A stretch of DNA of 57,878 nt from the NCBI GenBank assembly GCA_002690325.1, contig NZED01000053.1, forward strand, positions 1 to 57,878. Direction: 5' to 3'. Position numbers and translations under genes: made by a program. Of this stretch, positions 51,717 through 57,878 are shown in pieces. The notes beneath the pieces are model-generated. The model did no database searches. It was given only the letters and a program-made list of their open reading frames with translations, and was not told where the DNA came from. This stretch comes from Synechococcus sp. ARS1019 (GTDB taxonomy: Bacteria; Cyanobacteriota; Cyanobacteriia; PCC-6307; Cyanobiaceae). Every line of letters starts with the position of its first letter. The stretch's first letter is position 1.

Positions 51717-52064
51717 TCAACAGAGCTCATGGACACAGACCCAACGCACGGCTCCCGCCGTCGGCGGTAACGGCACCACCGCAATCACCACCGTCAGCAA
51801 ACTGTCTCCGCGGTTGGGATGCTGAGCCCTCCAGCAGTCGATTGCTCGTGCAATGCGACGACGCTTGTTGCGATCCACCGAACGCAAAGCCCACGACGGT
51901 GAGCGACGTCCTTTGACCTCAACAACCAGCAGGCGCTCCCCTTGGGACATGACTAGATCCAACTCTCCCCAACGGCACGACCAGTTCTGATCCAGCAGAG
52001 TCCAACCCCTAATCCGAAGGTGCTCCCGTACGCGTGCTTCCGCCTGGGCTCCCCGTTCCCTCAT
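51717..52064 (-). CDS. YraN family nuclease-like protein (UPF0102)
   Basis: A 115-residue protein with the PD-(D/E)XK-like core of the YraN family: AQAEARVREHLRIRGWTLLDQNW, RWGELDLVMSQGERLLVVEVKGRR and RIARAIDCWRAQHP. The E-x-D...E-x-K residues are present. The function of the family is uncertain; Holliday-junction or DNA-end nuclease activity is suspected. First gene of the yraN-rsmA-ispE string and divergent from the pentapeptide-repeat gene. Confidence 0.9.
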   Translation of the reverse strand: MRERGAQAEARVREHLRIRGWTLLDQNWSCRWGELDLVMSQGERLLVVEVKGRRSPSWALRSVDRNKRRRIARAIDCWRAQHPNRGDSLLTVVIAVVPLPPTAGAVRWVCVHELC

Positions 52065-52148
52065 CGTTGTCTTCCATCACGTCGGTCGGGAAAGAATTCC
52101 CCTGCTGAAACAAGCGCTCTAGGGTTCAGCCACCGTCGTACAGCTGTG

Positions 52149-52637
52149 ATGCGCCAACGATTCCTGGCTGCGCTAACCGCAGTGGTCCTCATTCTTCCGC
52201 TTCTGCTGCTCCCGATTCGGAGTGTTCACGCCGCTATGGATGTGGCCAAACAGGTTCTGATCGGCGCTGATTACTCAGACCGGGATCTCAGAGGTGCCAC
52301 CTTCAATCTGAGCAATCTGCGTGAAGCCAATCTCTCCGGATCCGATCTGCGGGGCGCGAGCCTGTACGGAGCGAAATTGCAGGATGCTGATCTACATGGC
52401 ACCGACCTGCGCGAAGCCACGCTTGATGCTGCTGTGCTGACGGGAACCAATTTGAATGATGCTGTGCTGGAAGGAGCGTTCGCCTTCAACACTCGCTTCA
52501 AGGATGTGACGATCACTGGGGCTGATTTCACCGATGTTCCGATGCGCGGAGATCAGCTCAAGAGCCTTTGCGCTGCCGCCAGCGGCATCAATCCGGTCAC
52601 TGGTCGTGACACCCGCTCCACGCTTGGTTGTTCCTGA
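52149..52637 (+). CDS. Secreted/lumenal pentapeptide-repeat protein
   Basis: The 162-residue product begins with a signal peptide (LAALTAVVLILPLLLLPIRSVHA, likely cleavage after VHA near residue 28). About 18 pentapeptide repeats of the A(D/N)LxX type follow (GADYSDRDLRGATFNLSNLREANLSGSDLRG, then ATLDAAVLTGTNLNDAVLEGA). This predicts a right-handed quadrilateral beta-helix in the thylakoid lumen or periplasm. A short Cys-containing cap (LCAAASG, TLGCS) ends it. Such lumenal pentapeptide proteins are common in cyanobacteria, with unknown function. Confidence 0.88.
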   Translation: MRQRFLAALTAVVLILPLLLLPIRSVHAAMDVAKQVLIGADYSDRDLRGATFNLSNLREANLSGSDLRGASLYGAKLQDADLHGTDLREATLDAAVLTGTNLNDAVLEGAFAFNTRFKDVTITGADFTDVPMRGDQLKSLCAAASGINPVTGRDTRSTLGCS

Positions 52638-52647
52638 ATCCACCGTC

Positions 52648-53073
52648 ATGAGTTTTGACCCCCGTAGCCTCCAACGGCTTCAGGAACTCGGCCGACAGTT
52701 GCCTCAGCCTTTGCCGGATCCTGAGCCCAAGGCCAAAACCAAGGCCAAGCGTCCACTCCACAAGGTTGAAACGGAAGAAGAGCCTGAAGCCCTCTTTCGG
52801 GAATTGATGGCAGCCAGTGCGGATGGAACCGTTCCTGAGCATCTCCTGCACCGCCTGAAGGAGCTCGAAAACCGACGAGCACCGCAACAAGCCAATCCAC
52901 TTGCTCAGCCGATCCAGAGCGAGCAGCTCCCTCCACCCCCCAATGGGGGACGGACCGGCAAAGGCAAAACAACACGTCCAAAGCGTCCACGCGTCAGCCC
53001 CGGGAGCGAGGAAGAAAGCCTGTACGTGGCCTTCGGACAACTACTGCTGGAAGACGACGAGGACGAGCGTTGA
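52648..53073 (+). CDS. Conserved hydrophilic protein upstream of rlmH
   Basis: A 141-residue, charged, low-complexity protein: [27 protein letters not shown], a Lys/Glu-rich stretch, a helix ([30 protein letters not shown]), a Pro-rich linker, and an acidic C terminus ([19 protein letters not shown]). I do not know its function. The true start is the ATG at 52648, 10 bp after the pentapeptide gene; frame to 52534 is a shadow. Its stop overlaps the rlmH TTG (TTGA). Confidence 0.7.
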   Translation: MSFDPRSLQRLQELGRQLPQPLPDPEPKAKTKAKRPLHKVETEEEPEALFRELMAASADGTVPEHLLHRLKELENRRAPQQANPLAQPIQSEQLPPPPNGGRTGKGKTTRPKRPRVSPGSEEESLYVAFGQLLLEDDEDER

Positions 53074-53504
53074 ATCCCAGTCGGTGCAGGGTCCTGGCGG
53101 TTGGGAAAGTCAGACGTGGCTGGATTCAGGACGGAATCGATCTGTACCTGAAGCGTCTGCCAGGGCTCAGCATCACCGAATTACGCGATAGCAATCGAGA
53201 GAAAGAAGCGGCAGCCATCCAAGCGGCGCTCCGTCCCGACGAAACACTGGTGGCTCTGATGGAGCAGGGCGAGACCCTGACCTCGATTCACTTCTCTCAA
53301 CGGCTTGCCCAGTTAGGCAATGAACGCATCGCCTTCGTCATCGGTGGCGCCGATGGGCTGACACCAGAGCTCAAAGCCAAAGCCCGTTGGCAATTGAGCC
53401 TCTCTCCAATGACGTTTCCCCATGAACTGGCCCGCTTGATGTTGATCGAACAGCTTTTCCGCGCTCAGGCCATCCGGCAGGGCAGTCCGTACCACCGCGA
53501 CTGA
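53070..53504 (+). CDS. rlmH: 23S rRNA (pseudouridine1915-N3)-methyltransferase
   Basis: RlmH is a small SPOUT methyltransferase that methylates pseudouridine 1915 in 23S rRNA of assembled ribosomes. The 144-residue product has [25 protein letters not shown], the knot motif FVIGGADGL and the C-terminal [27 protein letters not shown], all family hallmarks. The TTG start overlaps the preceding stop by 4 bp. Confidence 0.95.
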   Translation: MNPSRCRVLAVGKVRRGWIQDGIDLYLKRLPGLSITELRDSNREKEAAAIQAALRPDETLVALMEQGETLTSIHFSQRLAQLGNERIAFVIGGADGLTPELKAKARWQLSLSPMTFPHELARLMLIEQLFRAQAIRQGSPYHRD

Positions 53505-53558
53505 GGCTGGCCTTCCACCCAGCGACTCCTTAAGGTTCGCCGATCTCCTCTCCCCTTC

Positions 53559-54392
53559 ATGCGCCTGGCCCTGCTCTCACCGGTTCATGGGCAGTCCATT
53601 GACCACATCGTCCGGCAGCTGGAGAACTACCGCACCTTCCTCGCGCCGTTTGAGCTTCGGCATTACCTGCACGTTTCTTTGAAGAGCAGTGAGTCGTTAC
53701 AACGTGAATTACTCAGCTATGCCCAGCGCCATGGCCACGACATCACGTTCACGCAACGTCGCCGCACCACATGGCGTCACTGCACAGCCAATGCCTTTCA
53801 TGAATTGATTCAAACAGCAACTCTGAACGATTCAAACTATCAATCAGTTTTCATCCATACAGACGCAGATTTACTTTTCTCTTCCAAGCTCAAGAAAATC
53901 ATTCGATCACGAGCCATCACCTGCGGGCGCAAGCCATTCCAACCCAACTCAAAATGGAAATGGAATCAGCTAGCCATGCAAGACCCAAGGCTGAAACGAT
54001 TTACCAAAGAAACCGCCAATAACAACCCAAACAACCTCTTCAAAGGACGAGTTTGCGGATGCTCAATGCCTAAGAGCATCTTTTTGCAGTTCAGCGAAAT
54101 TTACCTAAAATATTTCAACGACAGCTACTTCGACTTCACCCCAAAAAGCCAATGGCCGTTAACAGAAATAGCCATTCCATCAATTCTCAATCTCATCACC
54201 CCTGAGAACACCCCCTTCTTACCCCCGCTCATCGCAGCCCCAAAAACCAAACATGTATCAACTCGCCTCATCAAGCAAGAATTAAGAAAAAAATCAAGCT
54301 TTGGCATGAAAAAAATAGCAAAATTATCAGACCCAACAACTCTCAACTACTTAAACAAGCTCCAACTAAAAGCCCAAAAAAAGAGCCAATAA
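53559..54392 (+). CDS. Glycosyltransferase-like protein, unknown substrate
   Basis: A 277-residue protein that I cannot place in a family. The start MRLALLSPVHGQSIDHIVRQLENY and the HTDADLLF segment (about residue 105; DxD-like) suggest a GT-A fold transferase. A Lys/Arg-rich C terminus follows. Composition shifts inside the gene: the first 85 codons have the GC of the surroundings, but from about 53815 the DNA becomes AT-rich with Asn/Lys/Ile/Ser-rich coding. This suggests recombination or transfer. The stop overlaps the next ATG by 1 bp (TAATG), so the two are coupled. Confidence 0.65.
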   Translation: MRLALLSPVHGQSIDHIVRQLENYRTFLAPFELRHYLHVSLKSSESLQRELLSYAQRHGHDITFTQRRRTTWRHCTANAFHELIQTATLNDSNYQSVFIHTDADLLFSSKLKKIIRSRAITCGRKPFQPNSKWKWNQLAMQDPRLKRFTKETANNNPNNLFKGRVCGCSMPKSIFLQFSEIYLKYFNDSYFDFTPKSQWPLTEIAIPSILNLITPENTPFLPPLIAAPKTKHVSTRLIKQELRKKSSFGMKKIAKLSDPTTLNYLNKLQLKAQKKSQ

Positions 54393-54985
54393 TGTTACAC
54401 ATTGTCGACAATATTTTATCCGAAAGCGAACTTCGCTCGATTCGCAATGTCTGCGACGACCATTCCGAACTACGCCAACACCTCAGCGGCGATGAATTGT
54501 TCAGCTGGTGGTCAGCCAAGTCACCCGAGCGCGCACGATCCCCACATACTGCGGATGCCATTGCAACCATTAATCACTATTTAACACGCAAATTAGATCC
54601 CATTCTGTCGACATTAATCAGCGAGTCCTATGACATCGAATGGTGGTGCAACACCAACAACGACCTCGACTGGCATATCGATAAAGACGAAGCCGAAGGT
54701 CGACGCAGCGGGCGATACGTCCTTCCCTTGATGTCAACGGTGTTTTATCCCCACGTCAGCTGCGCAGGCGGAGAGCTGCTTTTAGCCGATCACACCCCAA
54801 TCGAAGACGGCAGCAGCGGCCCACTTCCCCAGTTCTGCTCCGTCATCACGATTCCGCCCGTCTTGAATCGACTTGTGCTCTTTTCACCCGGCCTCTTGCA
54901 TCGCATCAACCCCTTTGACGGTGAGCGTTATTCCTTGGCCGCCAATGCCTGGACTCACCAGAGCGGCGTCAGCGTGACCGGCTGA
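54392..54985 (+). CDS. 2-oxoglutarate/Fe(II) oxygenase-like protein
   Basis: A 197-residue double-stranded beta-helix protein. The iron site is readable: WHIDKDE (H-x-D, about residue 92) and LLHRINPFDGERYSLAANAW (distal His and the Arg that binds 2-oxoglutarate). The N terminus MLHIVDNILSESELRSIR matches prolyl-4-hydroxylase-like folds. Its substrate is not known. It is coupled to the glycosyltransferase-like gene upstream (TAATG), and the 3' end overlaps the convergent gene by 31 bp. The pair may modify a glycan or protein (inference). Confidence 0.75.
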   Translation: MLHIVDNILSESELRSIRNVCDDHSELRQHLSGDELFSWWSAKSPERARSPHTADAIATINHYLTRKLDPILSTLISESYDIEWWCNTNNDLDWHIDKDEAEGRRSGRYVLPLMSTVFYPHVSCAGGELLLADHTPIEDGSSGPLPQFCSVITIPPVLNRLVLFSPGLLHRINPFDGERYSLAANAWTHQSGVSVTG

Positions 54986-55368
54986 AACTTCTCCACCGAC
55001 ATCGACCAGGCTCGCAAAGCAATCTCCCTTAAGGCAGCCAGGCATGCCTCCGTGTCACCAGTGGTGAGCCAATCCGCCTTGAGCTCTGGCAACCGCTCCG
55101 GCAACGCGTTCATTGGCAGCTCCACCAGCAGCAGACTGGACGGTCCCGCAGCCCGAGACAACGCGGCGGCGTCACTGCGCTGCCAAACCCTGAGCAGCAG
55201 CTCAAGAGCCAAGGCGTGACCAAGCTCGTCCGGAGACTCTCCCGCCTCCGCCACAACGCGCTGAGACCGACCAGCCAACGGCATCAAACGCTTGCCCCCC
55301 TGGTCGCACAGGGCCAGAGCGACGAGATAAGGAGAATCAGCCACAGATGCCACCGGAATCGAAACCAT
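54955..55368 (-). CDS. Conserved protein divergent from umuDC, unknown function
   Basis: A 137-residue alpha/beta protein (PYLVALALCDQGGKRLMPLAGRS; GHALALELLLRVWQ; PSSLLLVELPMNALP). No family is recognised. It starts 69 bp from umuD on the other strand, with a LexA-box-like site between them, so it may respond to DNA damage. Its 3' end overlaps the oxygenase-like gene. Confidence 0.65.
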   Translation of the reverse strand: MVSIPVASVADSPYLVALALCDQGGKRLMPLAGRSQRVVAEAGESPDELGHALALELLLRVWQRSDAAALSRAAGPSSLLLVELPMNALPERLPELKADWLTTGDTEACLAALREIALRAWSMSVEKFQPVTLTPLW

Positions 55369-55397
55369 CCTCCCCGAGCGAAACGCGCCAAATGGCT

Positions 55398-55411
55398 AGA
55401 ACATCTGTACT
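55398..55411 (+). promoter_or_regulatory. LexA-box-like operator of umuDC
   Basis: AGAACATCTGTACT at 55398-55411 matches the cyanobacterial/Gram-positive-type LexA box (consensus AGTACWNWTGTACT) at 12 of 14 positions. It lies 26 bp before the umuD start and 29 bp from the start of the divergent unknown gene. It fits SOS control of translesion synthesis. Confidence 0.7.
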
Positions 55412-55437
55412 ATCCATTTGGGTGATGGCGTTATTCC

Positions 55438-55869
55438 GTGGACATTCAGCACCGACCGCTTCCCCTCCGCTCCCGGCGCGACAGCTTGAGGCTTCCCGTG
55501 GCCGGAGAACATGTCGCGGCGGGGTTTCCCTCGCCCGCTGACGACTACATCGAAGTCGGCATCGATCTCAATGAACAGTTAATCCGTCATCCCACCAGCA
55601 CCTTTTTTTTGCGTGTGAGTGGGCACTCAATGACAGACGCTGGCATTCACGATGGAGATCTGTTGGTCGTGGATCGCAGCCTCGATCCACGGCCGGGGCG
55701 CATCGTCGTGGCAGTGCTGGATGGGGCGTTCACGCTGAAGCGACTCACACGACATCAAGGCCGACTTCGACTGGAAGCCGCCCATCCGGATTACCCACCG
55801 TTCGAGCTGCACAACACAGGCGATGTGCAGATCTGGGGAGTCGCCATTCATGTCATCCATCCTCTTTAA
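55438..55869 (+). CDS. umuD: Translesion polymerase V accessory protein UmuD
   Basis: UmuD is cleaved with RecA help to UmuD', which joins UmuC to make Pol V. The 143-residue S24 protein has the self-cleavage site AAGFPSPADDY (about residue 27), the nucleophilic Ser in SGHSM and the Lys in FTLKRLTR. GTG start, just after a LexA-box-like site. The UmuC gene follows after 5 bp. Confidence 0.93.
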   Translation: MDIQHRPLPLRSRRDSLRLPVAGEHVAAGFPSPADDYIEVGIDLNEQLIRHPTSTFFLRVSGHSMTDAGIHDGDLLVVDRSLDPRPGRIVVAVLDGAFTLKRLTRHQGRLRLEAAHPDYPPFELHNTGDVQIWGVAIHVIHPL

Positions 55870-55874
55870 CGCCC

Positions 55875-57149
55875 ATGCCCCAAGCCACGGCACTGATCGA
55901 TGGCAATAACTTCTATGCCTCTTGCGAACAAAGCCTCGACCCATCCCTGATCGGCCGTCCGATGGTGGTGCTGTCGAACAACGATGGCTGCATCGTCGCC
56001 CGCAATGCAGAAGCCCGGGCGCTCGGGATCGCCATGGGGACGCCGTACTTCAAAGCCCGACGTGAGTTGGAACAACAAAACGTCGCCGTGCGCAGTTCCA
56101 ACTACGCGCTATATGCAGACATGAGCCAGCGGATGATGAGCCTGCTGGAAGCCCACTGTGAAGACTTAGAGATCTATTCGATCGATGAAGCCTTCGGACG
56201 CCTAACGCGACCGACCAATGGCGATCTACAAGCCTGGGCACAACAGCTGCGCACACGGGTGCGACGCGATCTAGGGCTACCGATCGCCATTGGTCTGGGC
56301 CACAGCAAATGCCAGGCCAAACTCGCGAACCACCTCGCCAAAGCGGTTCCAGCCCATGCCGGGATCTTCGACCTAACGCAATGCCAGAGCCAAGATCATT
56401 GGCTGGAAACCGTCGCCATTGAGAACGTCTGGGGGATCGGGCGCAAGATGGCGCGCTGGTGCCGGCTGCGTGGAGTCGTGAACGCACGACAATTAAGAGA
56501 CATGCCCTGTGGCGAACTGCGGGCGAAAGCTGGAATCGTTGGCCTGCGCCTGCAACGAGAACTCCAAGGGCATGCCTGCCTGCCACTCACGCTTGCACCC
56601 TCTCCGAAACAGGAAACCTGCGTCAGCCGTAGTTTCAGCCGGCCGATTACAAGCCTCGACGAACTACGGCAAGCGGTGGCCACCTATGTCGTGCGAGCTG
56701 GCGAAAAACTGCGACACCAACAACAACGAGCAGCAACCCTCACGATCTACACACGAACCAGCCCATTCGTTCCTGGTTTTTACAGCCAAGCTGCCAGCAC
56801 ACAACTCGACCTTCCAAGCAATGACACCGCCGTCTTACTCAACGCCGCGCTTCCTCTGGTAGAGCGCATCTTCCGACCTCACCGGCCCTTGGCCAAGGCG
56901 GGAGTACTCATGCAACACCTGCAAAGCAGTCAGTCGCTTCAAACGCACCTGATGGTGCCCATGAGCGAAGAACAGCAGCAGCAACGGGCTTGCCTCATGC
57001 AAACAGTCGACCGCATCAATCGACGCTATGGGCATGGAGCAATGCAATGGGCAGCGTGCGGGTTACACCCCAGCTGGATGATGCGACGCGAGCAGCTCAG
57101 CCGGGCGGCGACAACGCGCCTCAGCGACTTACCAATCGTGAAGGCCTAA
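55875..57149 (+). CDS. umuC: Translesion DNA polymerase V catalytic subunit UmuC
   Basis: A 424-residue Y-family polymerase. ALIDGNNFYASCEQ and the catalytic Asp-Glu in YSIDEAFGRL (about residue 103) are intact. Thumb and little-finger regions follow (IGLGHSKCQAKLANHLAK; NVWGIGRKMARW). The C terminus TRLSDLPIVKA is the usual UmuC end. With UmuD' it bypasses DNA damage with errors. It is convergent with the following minus-strand gene (12-bp gap). Confidence 0.95.
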   Translation: MPQATALIDGNNFYASCEQSLDPSLIGRPMVVLSNNDGCIVARNAEARALGIAMGTPYFKARRELEQQNVAVRSSNYALYADMSQRMMSLLEAHCEDLEIYSIDEAFGRLTRPTNGDLQAWAQQLRTRVRRDLGLPIAIGLGHSKCQAKLANHLAKAVPAHAGIFDLTQCQSQDHWLETVAIENVWGIGRKMARWCRLRGVVNARQLRDMPCGELRAKAGIVGLRLQRELQGHACLPLTLAPSPKQETCVSRSFSRPITSLDELRQAVATYVVRAGEKLRHQQQRAATLTIYTRTSPFVPGFYSQAASTQLDLPSNDTAVLLNAALPLVERIFRPHRPLAKAGVLMQHLQSSQSLQTHLMVPMSEEQQQQRACLMQTVDRINRRYGHGAMQWAACGLHPSWMMRREQLSRAATTRLSDLPIVKA

Positions 57150-57161
57150 AGCAGCACCCCA

Positions 57162-57458
57162 TCACGTCTGTTGCAACAGCTGAATCACCTGCTCACGGCT
57201 GCTCAACAACAACACCATGCGCTCTCCATGGGCATTCAGCCCAGTCTGTTCGCGCACAAGATCTGTGCTGGCCAGCGCGAGGCCAGCGGTTTCAATGAAC
57301 AGCACAGGCAGGGTGCCGTGATGACCATGCATCGCCTGGAGATCCAAAGCCTGACGCACCGCCCGCTGAGCCTTGTCGGACCCAAGTCGCTCAACAAAAG
57401 ACGGCCAAAGGTGATTCACCGGCGTCAGCGCTGAAAAATCGAGTTGAGCATCAGCCAT
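57162..57458 (-). CDS. Conserved small protein, unknown function
   Basis: A 98-residue alpha/beta protein (MADAQLDFSALTPVNHLWPSFVERLGSDKAQRAVRQALDL; GTLPVLFIETAGLALASTDLVREQ; RMVLLLSSREQVIQLLQQ). No family is recognised. The ATG overlaps the stop of the upstream gene (TGATG), so it is the third gene in a coupled string that begins with the arsenite transporter. Confidence 0.65.
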   Translation of the reverse strand: MADAQLDFSALTPVNHLWPSFVERLGSDKAQRAVRQALDLQAMHGHHGTLPVLFIETAGLALASTDLVREQTGLNAHGERMVLLLSSREQVIQLLQQT

Positions 57459-57715
57459 CAGGACGGCAGCAGTGCGAGCGCATTCGTAATCATCGTCGGC
57501 GTCACAGCAATGGCTTCCAACGGATCAGCATTGTCCAAATAAGCCTCGAACGAGGCAAAACGTTCGACCACAGGATCAGCACCCTCCGCAGCACAAGCCT
57601 CCACCCAATCGCCATCCTCAGGTTTCACAACGAGATAGGCCTGAAGCGCTTCCTCAAGGTCACCGCCATCGCCAACACCTTCGCCGTGCCAAATCGATTC
57701 GAAGAATTCGGACAT
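57458..57715 (-). CDS. Small acidic protein, unknown function
   Basis: An 85-residue acidic protein (MSEFFESIWHGEGVGDGGDLEEALQAYLVVKPEDGDWVEACAAEGADP). No family is recognised. The ATG at 57715 lies one base after the stop of the transporter gene (TGAGATG); a start further upstream would overlap that gene. Coupled at its end to the next gene. Confidence 0.65.
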   Translation of the reverse strand: MSEFFESIWHGEGVGDGGDLEEALQAYLVVKPEDGDWVEACAAEGADPVVERFASFEAYLDNADPLEAIAVTPTMITNALALLPS

Positions 57716-57716
57716 C

Positions 57717-57878
57717 TCAAACAGGAAATAGACATTGATTCCGGTTAGCGATCGCGACAAGTGAAAGCATCACCGGCACCTCCACCAGTACGCCCACCAC
57801 GGTGGCGAGTGCCGCACCGGAATTCAACCCAAACAGACTGATCGCAACGGCCAACATCATCGGAAAAATCATTCCCCA
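57717..57878 (-). CDS. acr3: ACR3-type arsenite efflux transporter, C-terminal part only
   Basis: Only the last 53 codons are in the window; the gene continues past 57878. [45 protein letters not shown] matches the end of ACR3 (bile acid:Na+ symporter superfamily) proteins, which export arsenite and antimonite. Two membrane helices are visible here. ACR3 lowers arsenic stress in phosphate-poor seawater, where arsenate enters through phosphate transporters. Whether arsenate reductase lies upstream cannot be seen. Confidence 0.82.
   Translation of the reverse strand, partial: WGMIFPMMLAVAISLFGLNSGAALATVVGVLVEVPVMLSLVAIANRNQCLFPV

Noticed and set aside
13214-57755. HIP1 (GCGATCGC) repeats
   Set aside because: Seen at 13214, 48380 and 57748, about what chance predicts, so not the HIP1-rich pattern of many freshwater cyanobacteria.
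1-57878. tRNA, rRNA, CRISPR, IS element or prophage
   Set aside because: No regularly spaced repeats, no transposase, integrase or phage structural proteins, and no tRNA-like fold was seen in the gaps, all of which are under 240 bp.

Overview
The window is a compact, GC-rich (mid-50s percent by eye) chromosomal segment from a picocyanobacterium, most likely a marine Synechococcus. The call rests on genes tied to oxygenic photosynthesis with phycobilisomes: apcF (allophycocyanin beta-18), pcyA (phycocyanobilin synthesis), chlP (geranylgeranyl reductase), psb28 (photosystem II assembly), a GUN4-domain protein, ferredoxin-sulfite reductase and a SipA-like regulator. I see no rRNA, tRNA, CRISPR array, insertion sequence or prophage.

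Layout. 1-1 kb: AT-rich DNA with one Cys-containing secreted protein. 1-6.4 kb (minus): bipA, a DUF309 gene, an lpt-like lipopolysaccharide export cluster (lptA-like, lptB, lptF/G) and the cytochrome c assembly gene ccsA. 6.5-11.3 kb: long U32 peptidase-family protein, VanY-like carboxypeptidase, then chlP on the plus strand. 11.3-16.3 kb: small membrane protein and glyS on minus, sir on plus, converging on a VanX-like dipeptidase. 16.3-21.4 kb: rpsB-tsf-unknown-recG-vanX chain. 21.5-26.2 kb: glycosyltransferase, a 51-residue basic protein, and a tightly coupled pcyA-devB-devC-devA chain. 26.2-31.7 kb (plus): an M16 peptidase pair, sipA (minus), bioY, lspA and a DUF697-type GTPase. 31.6-37.2 kb: PLP decarboxylase, tadA, alanine-glyoxylate aminotransferase, apcF and glnA. 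37.3-41.1 kb: mostly small genes, several unknown, in a partly AT-rich pocket. 41.2-45.8 kb: GUN4, mnmH, psb28 and two tandem AI-2E-family transporters. 45.7-52.1 kb (minus): yraN-rsmA-ispE-DUF3082-microprotein-pdhB-secD-secF-small membrane protein. 52.1-54.9 kb (plus): pentapeptide-repeat protein, rlmH and a compositionally odd two-gene cassette (glycosyltransferase-like protein plus 2OG-Fe(II) oxygenase-like protein). 55-57.9 kb: umuDC with a LexA-box-like site, then the 3' end of an ACR3-type arsenite transporter followed by two small unknown genes.

How it fits together. Most genes are housekeeping, packed in strings with 1-4 bp stop/start overlaps (TGATG, ATGA, GTGA, TTGA), so translational coupling is the common theme. 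The more unusual points are: pcyA coupled to a DevBCA-type exporter; the 53.6-55 kb cassette with a sharp composition break; a LexA-like site shared by umuDC and a divergent unknown gene; two small unknown genes coupled to the arsenite transporter; interleaved inverted repeats at the end of glyS; and a terminator that doubles as coding sequence for a convergent gene. No clearly new multi-gene defence or biosynthetic system can be demonstrated from sequence alone.
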